From Tannerella sp. (GTDB lineage: Bacteria > Bacteroidota > Bacteroidia > Bacteroidales > Tannerellaceae): a stretch of 50,238 nt of DNA. The notes beneath the pieces were generated by a model. It was not told the DNA's origin. It did no database searches and saw only the letters and a list, made by a program, of their open reading frames with translations. The stretch's first letter is position 1. Every line of letters starts with the position of its first letter. The stretch lies in contig JAIRMH010000098.1 of the NCBI GenBank assembly GCA_031258835.1, positions 1-50,238 on the forward strand. Direction: 5' to 3'. Positions 16,941 to 25,246 of this stretch are shown piece by piece. The position numbers and the translations under genes are program-made.

Positions 16941-18122
16941 ATGACAAATATCAAGGTAGGTTTACGAAGAATATGGCTCATTGCAAAAAGAGAGACGCAG
17001 AGAATGTGCTCGTATCCGGCCTACTTCTTTTGTATGATCGCGGCGCCTGTCGGATGCCTGTTTTTCTTCACTACATTAATGCAGGACGGACTGCCGACAA
17101 ACCTCCCGATTGCGGCCGTAGACATGGACAATACGCCTACATCGCGAAATCTAATACGTCAACTTGATGCGTTCGGACAGACATCCGTAGCAATACAAAC
17201 CTGTTCGTTCGAAGAAGCGCGTATCGAAATGCAAAAAGGAAATATTTACGGCATTTATTATATTCCCGTAAACTTTCAGAACGACGTTAGCTCGAACAAA
17301 CAACCTAAAATATCTTTCTATACAAACGGTTCGTACCTGATTGCAGGCTCGCTTCTTTTCCGGGATATGAAAATGATGTCGGAACTTGCCGGAGGCTATG
17401 TCGGATTGCAATTGGGACGGGCGAAAGGATATACCGAAGAACAGATCATGGGCAAGATAAGACCTGTCGTAATCGACACGCATGCCATCGGAAACCCATG
17501 GCTGAATTATTCCATATACCTGAACAACGCTATTATTCCGGGAATACTGCAACTATTAATCTTTCTGGTGACAGTATATTCTATCGGAACGGAAATTAAA
17601 TATAACACCTCGCGTGAATGGCTTAACATGGGGAATAATTCCATAACGGTCAGTCTTTTGGGGAAACTATTACCGCATACCATAGTATTCACGCTCGTCG
17701 GATTACTAATATGTGCGGTTCTCTACGGATACAATGCATTCCCTTTAAATTCCGGATGGGCGCCTATACTTTCCGCCGTGCTGTTACTTGTGATTTCGTC
17801 GCAGGCCGTCGGCATTTTTATGATAGGCGTATTACCTGCCATACGTCTGGGACTAAGTTTTGCCGCCCTGTTCGGCATGCTCGGCTTCTCAATATGCGGG
17901 CACTCATTCCCCATCTCAGATATGCATCCCTCTCTGAAGGCGATATCTTATCTTTATCCGTTAAGACATTATATCCTGATTTATGTAGACCAAGCGCTTA
18001 ACGGGCGGCATTTTATTCACACATTTAGCGAGTATATCTGGCTTTCGGGATTCGTCTTATTACCGTTCCTGATAAGACGGAATCTCAAAAATGCCATGCT
18101 GTATTTTCATTATATACCCTAA
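16941..18122 (+). CDS. ABC-2 type transporter permease, first of two
   Basis: A 393-residue YhhJ/DrrB-like ABC-2 permease. The start is taken at 16941 (MTNIKVGLRRIWLIAKRE); the frame is open further upstream but lies inside the adaptor gene. An N-terminal helix (about 25-45) is followed by a large periplasmic domain (about 50-235), as in exporters with an ABC2_membrane_3 domain: AAVDMDNTPTSRNLIRQLDA. Five or six C-terminal helices follow, with a conserved LYPLRHYILIYVDQ. It works with the next gene as a heterodimeric pair. The operon has no ATPase gene. Confidence 0.9.
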   Translation: MTNIKVGLRRIWLIAKRETQRMCSYPAYFFCMIAAPVGCLFFFTTLMQDGLPTNLPIAAVDMDNTPTSRNLIRQLDAFGQTSVAIQTCSFEEARIEMQKGNIYGIYYIPVNFQNDVSSNKQPKISFYTNGSYLIAGSLLFRDMKMMSELAGGYVGLQLGRAKGYTEEQIMGKIRPVVIDTHAIGNPWLNYSIYLNNAIIPGILQLLIFLVTVYSIGTEIKYNTSREWLNMGNNSITVSLLGKLLPHTIVFTLVGLLICAVLYGYNAFPLNSGWAPILSAVLLLVISSQAVGIFMIGVLPAIRLGLSFAALFGMLGFSICGHSFPISDMHPSLKAISYLYPLRHYILIYVDQALNGRHFIHTFSEYIWLSGFVLLPFLIRRNLKNAMLYFHYIP

Positions 18123-18144
18123 CAAAAATTATGAATACCGACTT

Positions 18145-19344
18145 ATGAAAAGAGAGAAAACAACAAAAATAATTGTCGAAGGTATCCATGACTTGTTTTA
18201 TATATGGAAAGAAGAATTTAAGCATGTCTTCCGTGACAGCGGCGTAATGATATTCTTTTTCATTGTCCCGCTAACCTATCCGCTTATATATTCGTTTATA
18301 TATAATCCGGAAACGACGCACGAAGTCGAGGTTGTTGCCGTCGACAACAGCAATTCGGCCTATAGCCGCGAGTTCATCAGGCGCGTAAACGCAACGCCTG
18401 ATGTTCGGATTACGACCGTCTGCGCATCCATGGACGAAGCAAAAACGATGTTAAATAAAAAAGAAGCGTATGGGATACTGTCGTTCCCTTCCGAGTTCAG
18501 CAAAAACCTTCATATGGGCAAGCAAGCGACCGTTTCGCTGTACTGCGATATGAGTCTGCTGTTATATTACAGGGCGATGTTGCTGTCGGCAACGGAAGTA
18601 TCTATTGAAATGAATAAGGAGATAGCTGCGTTCCATTTAACGAATATATTTAGCGATATACAAATAAATCCTGTGCCTTACGAACCAATAGCATTGTTCA
18701 ATCCTTCAAACGGATTTGCAAGTTTCCTGCTGCCGGGCGTTCTGATGCTTGTCGTTCAGCAAACGCTTATACTTGGTATCGGAATGTTAGCCGGAACGAC
18801 GCGCGAACAGCATCGTTTTCATCAATTAACGCCGGGGAAAGCCCTGTATAGCAGAATATTACGCGTCGTAACGGGTAAATCGCTGGCCTACTTGATTATC
18901 TATGTTGTCGTTTGTATCTGGACGCTATTCGTTGTTCCGAAGTTATTCTCATTTCCAAGCGTAGGCGGGACGGCAACATTATTCCTGTTCCTGCTTCCTT
19001 ATCTTTTCGCATGCATATTTTTCGCCATGACGTTATCCGGTTTTATGCATACGCGCGAATCGCCGATGATGGCGTTCGTTTTTTTGTCGGTCATTCTCCT
19101 TTTTATATCGGGCATTTCATGGCCTAAAGAGGCGTTCCCCGTATATTGGCGGATTCTAAGTAACGTCTTTCCCTCGACGCCGGGAATAAATGGTTATGTG
19201 CTGATTAAATCGTGTGGCGCCACATTAAACGAAGTGGCGCGCGAATACCGGTTTTTATGGCTACAGACAGGCTTCTACTTTATCACAGCATGTCTGGTCT
19301 ATCGCCGACAGGTTATCCGTATAAAGAAAAAAACGGACGCCTGA
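18145..19344 (+). CDS. ABC-2 type transporter permease, second of two
   Basis: A 399-residue ABC-2 permease related to the preceding gene in layout. It has an N-terminal helix (about 33-55), a periplasmic domain starting VVAVDNSNSAYSREFIRRV, then about five helices, with GISWPKEAFPVYWRILSNV in the expected PxxxxP-type segment before the last helices. The start is placed at the ATG at 18145; an in-frame codon further upstream lies within the previous gene. The C-terminus is basic (RRQVIRIKKKTDA). Together with the first permease it is the inner-membrane part of the TolC/HlyD-linked export system. The ATPase must be encoded elsewhere, or these work with a shared one. Confidence 0.9.
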   Translation: MKREKTTKIIVEGIHDLFYIWKEEFKHVFRDSGVMIFFFIVPLTYPLIYSFIYNPETTHEVEVVAVDNSNSAYSREFIRRVNATPDVRITTVCASMDEAKTMLNKKEAYGILSFPSEFSKNLHMGKQATVSLYCDMSLLLYYRAMLLSATEVSIEMNKEIAAFHLTNIFSDIQINPVPYEPIALFNPSNGFASFLLPGVLMLVVQQTLILGIGMLAGTTREQHRFHQLTPGKALYSRILRVVTGKSLAYLIIYVVVCIWTLFVVPKLFSFPSVGGTATLFLFLLPYLFACIFFAMTLSGFMHTRESPMMAFVFLSVILLFISGISWPKEAFPVYWRILSNVFPSTPGINGYVLIKSCGATLNEVAREYRFLWLQTGFYFITACLVYRRQVIRIKKKTDA

Positions 19345-19399
19345 ACACACTTCCGCCGTAAATGCATCATTATCTATAAATTCGAATCGGCTGGAATTA

Positions 19400-20551
19400 C
19401 TATTTTTGCATTTTTCTAAATTGAAACGGAGTCATATTTTTTTCTTTTGCAAATACCCTTGACACATTTTTATAATCACTAAATCCGGCATAGTAAGCCG
19501 CTTCGACAAGCGACAGGTCCGAAGTTATCAGCAATTCCGAAAACTTGTCGGTCCGCACCCGCAAGAGGTATTGATAAATTGTAATTCCGGTTTCTTCCTT
19601 GAATCGTTTTTCCAAAACCCTCCGCGAATAAGGCACCACGCTCGCCAACTCGCCAACCGATAACGGATTCATATAGTTGTTTTCAATATAATCCAGGAGT
19701 TTCTCAATATACTTATTATTGACCACATATTTTTTTGTCGACTTCCTTTCCACAATACGCACCGGTTTAATAACAACATCGACCGGAGGCTCCATTTTTT
19801 TGTTGATAAACATATGGATTAATCTCCCGACCTCATATCCTCCGTTAATAACATCCAATTCTATGGATGATAAATTAGGGTCTGAAATACTGCATAACAA
19901 TTCATCATTATCAACTCCCAGTATGGATATATCATAGGGAATATCAATATTATACATTTTACAGACTTCGGTAATATGAAGTGCAAAATAATCGTCACAG
20001 GCAAAAAGAGCCACCGGTTTCGGCAAGTCAAGCAACCACGAACTTACGGCCTTCGCGTTAAAACTCCACTTCTCCTGTTCTATTCCGGCCTGTTCCTCAT
20101 ATACATAAACATTGCCTCCGTTTTCAACCACCTTCTGCCGAAACCCCTCCCCTCTTTCTCTCATCCATACCGTATCGGTAGGACCATAATATGCGAAATT
20201 TTTAAATCCTTTTCTTTTAAAAAAATCTGCCGCCATTGCTCCCGTATAATAATAGTCGCCTGTAAGATTTGAAATATTTTTGAAACGATCTTTATAGTTC
20301 TGGACAATGACCGGGATGTCGAGTTGATTGAGAACTTCCATATCAACATCACCCAGTTGAGCGATTATAGCATCCGCCCTCCATTTTTTCGCCCAGTCAA
20401 CAACCCCCTTGTCTCCATACAATTCCCTGTAATAGATTGGCATACGATAAAAAAACCAAGGCCCGAATTTCTTGGAATATTCAACAACTCCCTGTAAAAG
20501 CTGTCTGCCGTAACCACTCGAAAAGTCTGTTAAGAGTAATATTTTTATCAT
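19400..20551 (-). CDS. XylR-like regulator: sugar-binding domain fused to AraC HTH
   Basis: A 383-residue transcription factor. Residues 1 to about 275 form a LacI/periplasmic-binding-protein-like sensor (MIKILLLTDFSSGYGRQLLQGVVEYSKK, given by key residues GYGRQLLQG; ILGVDNDELLCSISDP; LSSIELD). Residues about 285-383 form an AraC-type double HTH (LSVGELASVVPYSRRVLEKRF and SLVEAAYYAGFSDYKNVSRVF). This is the architecture of E. coli XylR and of many Bacteroidota PUL regulators that sense a free sugar in the cytoplasm. It is divergent from the amino-sugar operon that begins at 20787 and is probably its regulator, with a monosaccharide such as GlcNAc or its phosphate as the likely effector (inference). 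Confidence 0.93.
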   Translation of the reverse strand: MIKILLLTDFSSGYGRQLLQGVVEYSKKFGPWFFYRMPIYYRELYGDKGVVDWAKKWRADAIIAQLGDVDMEVLNQLDIPVIVQNYKDRFKNISNLTGDYYYTGAMAADFFKRKGFKNFAYYGPTDTVWMRERGEGFRQKVVENGGNVYVYEEQAGIEQEKWSFNAKAVSSWLLDLPKPVALFACDDYFALHITEVCKMYNIDIPYDISILGVDNDELLCSISDPNLSSIELDVINGGYEVGRLIHMFINKKMEPPVDVVIKPVRIVERKSTKKYVVNNKYIEKLLDYIENNYMNPLSVGELASVVPYSRRVLEKRFKEETGITIYQYLLRVRTDKFSELLITSDLSLVEAAYYAGFSDYKNVSRVFAKEKNMTPFQFRKMQK

Positions 20552-20614
20552 GGATGAACGTAAATTTAAAATGACATACGATTAATAATATCTTTTTTTG
20601 ATAATGCCCGGTTG

Positions 20615-20622
20615 CAAATGTA
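20615..20622 (-). promoter_or_regulatory. -7 promoter element of the XylR-like regulator
   Basis: The minus strand reads TACATTTG, matching TAnnTTTG, 64 bases upstream of the regulator start. The -33 position is weak. Confidence 0.4.
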
Positions 20623-20709
20623 AACAAAAATTGAAACTCAGGGAACATATAATAATCTTATTAAGAAAAAAAAGACGCTATTTGAGGATTTTACTTCGCG
20701 AAATATGCG

Positions 20710-20738
20710 TTTTTAATAGCCTGATTGTCGTTTATTTG
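20710..20738 (+). promoter_or_regulatory. Possible promoter of the amino-sugar operon
   Basis: TTTATTTG (20731-20738) is a near match to the -7 element, with a T run at 20710-20714 near the -33 position. A palindrome TTCGCGAA lies just upstream at about 20693-20700 and might be a regulator contact. The start codon is about 49 bases downstream. Confidence 0.35.
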
Positions 20739-20786
20739 CAAACGAAAAAATGACGAACAGTAAAAATAACAAACAAAGCGACTCAA

Positions 20787-21836
20787 ATGAAAAGATTTGA
20801 TAATATGATAAACAGACGAATATTTATTAAGTCCGGCGTTCTGGCCGGAATGGGATTGTTAGCTTCCGACCTTGCCTTTTCAATGGATCCGGAACACTTG
20901 AATCTCTATGGGAAAAGAGTGGGAATCATCGGATTGGACACTTCGCACAGTACTGCATTCGCAAAGTTGCTTAACACGACAGATACGGATGAATACAAGG
21001 GATACAAAGTGACTGCCGCATATCCATACGGCAGTCGTACGATCGAATCAAGCTATAATCGAATACCCGGATACATCGATGAAGTAAAAAAGTACAATGT
21101 GGAAATTGTCGATTCCATAGAAGCCCTTCTAAAAAAAACAGATGTAATTTTACTGGAAACAAACGACGGCCGACTACACATGGAACAGGCGCTTCCTGTT
21201 TTTAAAGCAGGAAAACGCGTTTTTATCGATAAACCCGTCGCCGCCTCTTTAGCGGACGCCATCCGTATTTACCGGGCGGCAGCCGATATGAATGTACCGG
21301 TTTTCTCTGCATCCTCATTACGCTATATGTCAAATATAGACAAAATCCTGAACGAAGACGCGGTCGGGAAAGTACTGGGCGCCCATTCATTCAGTCCATG
21401 TACGTTAGAAGCGACCCATCCGGATCTGTTCTGGTATGGGATTCATGGAGTAGAAGCGCTTTTTACGGTGATGGGACCCGATTGTAAAACCGTAACGCGC
21501 ATCCATACTACGGATACCGACCTGGTTACGGGGATCTGGCCTGATTCACGAATCGGCTCTTTCCGTGGATTACGTAAGGGAAAAACAGGATACGGAGGTC
21601 ACGTTTTCGGGGAAAAGGGTATTATGACATTAGGCGACTACAATGGATATATTCCTTTATTAAGGGATATCATTTCCTTTTTCGAAACAGGAATCGTTCC
21701 GGTAACGCCGGAAGAAACGCTGGCTATCTTTAAATTTATGGAAGCTGCCGACGAAAGTAAAAGAAGAAACGGCGCTCCTGTAAGTACGGACGAGATTTGG
21801 TATACAGCGAATAAAAATGTTAAAAAGACAGGGTGA
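20787..21836 (+). CDS. Exported Gfo/Idh/MocA-family oxidoreductase
   Basis: A 349-residue NAD(P)-dependent oxidoreductase family protein with a Tat-like leader (NRRIFIKSGVLAGMGLLAS). An alternative start at 20805 gives the shorter leader MINRRIFIKSG. The Rossmann part begins GKRVGIIGLDTSHSTAFAKLL and contains the family lysine motif FIDKPVAAS. A second conserved element, GIHGVEALFTVMG, carries the active-site histidine pair position. It is the first gene of the NagP/NagA/NagB operon. Substrate and reaction are unknown; members act on sugars, inositols or, with NAD as catalytic cofactor, as glycosidases. Export suggests action on a periplasmic glycan product. Confidence 0.88.
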   Translation: MKRFDNMINRRIFIKSGVLAGMGLLASDLAFSMDPEHLNLYGKRVGIIGLDTSHSTAFAKLLNTTDTDEYKGYKVTAAYPYGSRTIESSYNRIPGYIDEVKKYNVEIVDSIEALLKKTDVILLETNDGRLHMEQALPVFKAGKRVFIDKPVAASLADAIRIYRAAADMNVPVFSASSLRYMSNIDKILNEDAVGKVLGAHSFSPCTLEATHPDLFWYGIHGVEALFTVMGPDCKTVTRIHTTDTDLVTGIWPDSRIGSFRGLRKGKTGYGGHVFGEKGIMTLGDYNGYIPLLRDIISFFETGIVPVTPEETLAIFKFMEAADESKRRNGAPVSTDEIWYTANKNVKKTG

Positions 21837-21860
21837 TTACAAATAAAAAACAATACATAC

Positions 21861-23177
21861 ATGGAAAACGACAATAAACATACTTATACCATATCAATCA
21901 TTATCCTGGCATTCATGTTTTTTGTATTCGGATTTGTGTCCTGGGTAAACGCCATATTGATTCCTTATTTTAAAATAGCATGTGAACTGACTAATTTCCA
22001 ATCCTATTTCGTCACATTTGCATTTTATATAGCCTATTTTGTCATGTCCGTACCCGGAGGAATACTGCTTAAAAAAGTAGGATTCAAACGCGGAATCATG
22101 TACGGCTTCTTCGCTTTGGCATCAGGCGCTTTATTATTTATCCCGGCTGCGTTCGCCAGGGCCTACTGGATATTCCTCATCGGATTATACATTATGGGTA
22201 CAGGGTTGGCTATCCTCCAGACGGCTGCCAATCCTTACGTTACAATTGTCGGCCCGATCGAAAAAGCCGCACAGAGAATGAGTATTATGGGCGTTTGCAA
22301 CAAATTTGCAGGGATCATATCGCCTCTTGTTTTCGCGACATTCACATTAAAAGTCACAGACAGCGAATTATTTGCCGCTCTCCCGATGATGGACGAAGCG
22401 TCCAAAAACATAGCGCTGGACGAATTAATCCGAAGAGTCATTTTTCCTTACGGTATATTAAGCGGTTTAATGGTTATTGTCGGTTTATTCATACGATTTT
22501 CGGTTTTACCTGAAATTGATACTGAAAACGAAACGGAAGAACTCGCCGCCTCTCATGCCGGAAAGAAAAATATATTTCAATTCCCATATCTGGTTCTGGG
22601 CGCCATTGCATTGTTCCTTCATGTAGGAACCCAAGTGATTGCAATAGACACCATTATCGGATATGCCGGTTCGATGGGATTAGACCTTATAGAAGCCAAG
22701 GCTTTCCCTTCTTATACGTTAACAGCCACTATCATCGGTTATATTGTGGGCATATTATGTATTCCGCGTTTTATAAACCAAACAAACGCGCTACGGATAT
22801 GTACTTTAACCGGATTGTTCCTTTCGTTATGCGTACTGTTTATACCCGGCGAATTCGGCTTCGGCAATCATACGATCTGCATATCCATCTGTTTCCTGTT
22901 TTTATTAGGATTACCTAATGCACTGATATATGCGGGTATCTGGCCATTGGCTATACGGAATCTTGGGCGGTTTACGAAAACAGGCTCTTCTATTCTGATC
23001 ATGGGGTTGTCCGGGAATGCCCTCCTCCCGCTGATTTACGGAAAACTGGCCGATAATGTCGGAGTAAAACAAGCTTACTGGGTTTTAATTCCATGTTTCA
23101 TTTATCTATTATTTTACGCATTCTACGGTCATAAGATAACATCATGGAAAAAAATAAAAAGGAATCATTATGGATAA
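21861..23177 (+). CDS. nagP: MFS sugar transporter, NagP/FucP-like
   Basis: A 438-residue inner-membrane protein with about twelve helices, of the FHS (FucP/GluP/NagP) branch of the major facilitator superfamily. Signatures include FFVFGFVSWVNAILIPYFK in helix 1, the FVTFAFYIAYFVMSVPGG region of helix 2, and LGTGLAILQTAANPYV-type motif in helix 4 (here MGTGLAILQTAANPYV). The helix 7-8 region and the GLPNALIYAGIWPLAIRNLG motif are typical of the family. The adjoining nagA (8-base overlap) and nagB make N-acetylglucosamine, or a related N-acetyl-hexosamine, the likely substrate, imported with protons. The name is based on context. Confidence 0.85.
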   Translation: MENDNKHTYTISIIILAFMFFVFGFVSWVNAILIPYFKIACELTNFQSYFVTFAFYIAYFVMSVPGGILLKKVGFKRGIMYGFFALASGALLFIPAAFARAYWIFLIGLYIMGTGLAILQTAANPYVTIVGPIEKAAQRMSIMGVCNKFAGIISPLVFATFTLKVTDSELFAALPMMDEASKNIALDELIRRVIFPYGILSGLMVIVGLFIRFSVLPEIDTENETEELAASHAGKKNIFQFPYLVLGAIALFLHVGTQVIAIDTIIGYAGSMGLDLIEAKAFPSYTLTATIIGYIVGILCIPRFINQTNALRICTLTGLFLSLCVLFIPGEFGFGNHTICISICFLFLLGLPNALIYAGIWPLAIRNLGRFTKTGSSILIMGLSGNALLPLIYGKLADNVGVKQAYWVLIPCFIYLLFYAFYGHKITSWKKIKRNHYG

Positions 23178-24351
23178 ACTTAAGATCATAAACGGAAAAA
23201 TCCTGACTCCGAACAGGCTTGTTTCCGGTACAATATACGTTGAGTCCGGAAAAATCCGGGAAGTCGGCGCCGGCAATATAGAAATTCCCGACGCTCACAT
23301 AATTGATGCCAAAGGCTGTTACATCTCACCCGGCTTTATTGATATACATACGCACGGCGCCGGCAATCATGATTTTATGGATGGGACACTCGATGCTTAT
23401 CTGCAAATAGCCGAAACACATGCACGCTACGGCACCACCTCTTTATATCCTACAACCCTTGCATCTACAATGGAAGAACTGGAACAAACATTTTCCGTTT
23501 ATAAGGAGGCAAAGATGAAAAACAAAAAAGGAGCATCTTTTATGGGACTACATCTGGAAGGTCCTTATTTTTCCCTGAATCAGAGGGGAGCGCAAGATCC
23601 TAAATATATCCGCAATCCGGACAAAGAAGAATACTTAATGATTCTCAGAAACGCCGAACATATTGCAAGATGGAGTTCCGCTCCCGAGCTGGAAGGGAGT
23701 AAAGAATTTGCCGAAACACTCAGGAGTTTTAACATCTTACCGGCTATCGGACATTCGGATGCGATTTATGAAGAAGTTGCCGAGGCCTTTGAATGGGGAT
23801 ACACACATGTAACACACTTGTATTCATGCACATCCGGCGTTACACGCAAAAATGCGATCAGGTATGCAGGCGTCATTGAGGCTGCTTACCTGATTCCCGG
23901 TTTGACGGTTGAGATTATTGCCGACGGCGTTCATCTGCCGGCAAGTCTCCTAAAATTAGTTTATCAAATCAAAGGCGCTGAAAAAATCGCATTGATCACA
24001 GATTCAATGAGAGCCGCAGGAATGTCGGACGGTCTAAGCGTGCTGGGAAGCCTGAAAAACGGACAACCGGTTATTGTTGAAGACGGCGTAGCCAAACTGC
24101 CTGACAGATCCGCATTCGCCGGAAGCGTCGCCACGGCAAACCGCTTGGTGCGCGTCATGCGTTCATTAGGTGAAGCGCCTTTGTTAGAAACGATACAAAT
24201 GATTACATCAACACCGGCGAGGATCATGGGAATCGAAAAAACTAAGGGATCCTTAACCAAAGGCAAGGATGCGGACATCGTAATTTTCAACGAGAACATC
24301 GACATAAAAGTCGTTATAATAAACGGAGAATTAATACTAAATAATTTTTAA
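23170..24351 (+). CDS. nagA: N-acetylglucosamine-6-phosphate deacetylase
   Basis: A 393-residue amidohydrolase that removes the acetyl group from GlcNAc-6-phosphate. The metal-site residues are in place: H60-T-H62 (DIHTHGAGNHDF), E130 (HLEGPYF), H195 (IGHSDA), H216 (THLYS) and the catalytic aspartate D278 (ITDSMRAAGMSDG). The C-terminus has the usual ITSTPARIMGIEKTKGSL repeat to the beta-sandwich. Its start overlaps the transporter gene by 8 bases, and nagB begins 2 bases after its stop. So the three are translated together and form an amino-sugar import and catabolism unit. Confidence 0.96.
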   Translation: MDKLKIINGKILTPNRLVSGTIYVESGKIREVGAGNIEIPDAHIIDAKGCYISPGFIDIHTHGAGNHDFMDGTLDAYLQIAETHARYGTTSLYPTTLASTMEELEQTFSVYKEAKMKNKKGASFMGLHLEGPYFSLNQRGAQDPKYIRNPDKEEYLMILRNAEHIARWSSAPELEGSKEFAETLRSFNILPAIGHSDAIYEEVAEAFEWGYTHVTHLYSCTSGVTRKNAIRYAGVIEAAYLIPGLTVEIIADGVHLPASLLKLVYQIKGAEKIALITDSMRAAGMSDGLSVLGSLKNGQPVIVEDGVAKLPDRSAFAGSVATANRLVRVMRSLGEAPLLETIQMITSTPARIMGIEKTKGSLTKGKDADIVIFNENIDIKVVIINGELILNNF

Positions 24352-24353
24352 TC

Positions 24354-25157
24354 ATGAAACACCCGATTAAAACCTTAAAAAAAGATTTTCTAAAGATTAA
24401 AATATTCGAGACAAGACGAGATCTCGGTATTGCCGCGGCCTGTGATCTGGCAAGTATTATAAAACCTCTATTTGAAAAACAGGACTATGTAAATATTGTT
24501 TTTGCCTCAGCGCCTTCGCAACAGGAATTTCTGGAAGAATTTTGCAAATACAACGATATTGAATGGCGCAGGATAAATGCATTCCACATGGACGAATATC
24601 TCGGTTTGCCTGTTGATGCGCCTCAACGATTCGGGAACTTTCTCAAAACGCGTCTTTTTGATAAACAACCGTTTCATTCTGTCCATTATCTGAACGGAGA
24701 TAATAGCATTGATGAAGAATGCATGCGTTATACGGAACTTCTTCGCAAATATCCCATAGATATTGCTTGCCTCGGAATCGGTGAAAACGGACATATTGCA
24801 TTTAACGATCCGCATGTGGCAGATTTTAATGATCTGTACTGGGTAAAAAAGGTCACCCTCGATAATATATGCCGTCAGCAACAGGTAAATGACGGATGTT
24901 TTAACCGTTTAAACGACGTGCCGCCTCATGCGCTGACATTAACCATTTCGGCGCTCAGGCAGGCGCGATATTTTCTATGCATGGTTCCCGGAAGTACGAA
25001 GGCTAACGCTTTATTTCATACTTATACGGATAAAATATCGGAAACCGTTCCTTCCACTTGCTTACGATTATTAAACTACTCTGCGATTTACGCCGATACG
25101 GAAAGCGCTTCCCTGCTACTTAATCATGTAAAAATAACCGTTGATCCTCAGAAATAA
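24354..25157 (+). CDS. nagB: Glucosamine-6-phosphate deaminase
   Basis: A 267-residue isomerase/deaminase that turns glucosamine-6-phosphate into fructose-6-phosphate and ammonia. Conserved elements are the FHMDEYLGL motif with D80, the GIGENGHIAFND motif with H147, and the PHALTLTISALRQAR segment near the C-terminal third. It is a little shorter and more diverged than E. coli NagB (266 residues). With nagA it completes the pathway to central metabolism. No ROK-type N-acetylglucosamine kinase is seen in this operon. It ends 89 bases before the first susC. Confidence 0.95.
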   Translation: MKHPIKTLKKDFLKIKIFETRRDLGIAAACDLASIIKPLFEKQDYVNIVFASAPSQQEFLEEFCKYNDIEWRRINAFHMDEYLGLPVDAPQRFGNFLKTRLFDKQPFHSVHYLNGDNSIDEECMRYTELLRKYPIDIACLGIGENGHIAFNDPHVADFNDLYWVKKVTLDNICRQQQVNDGCFNRLNDVPPHALTLTISALRQARYFLCMVPGSTKANALFHTYTDKISETVPSTCLRLLNYSAIYADTESASLLLNHVKITVDPQK

Positions 25158-25246
25158 TACAACGTTTTTGGGGGTATTATACTTAATGTAAAGAAATCTT
25201 TTTTTGAACGCAAAATAACTTTACCGCATAATTAAAATTTGAATTT

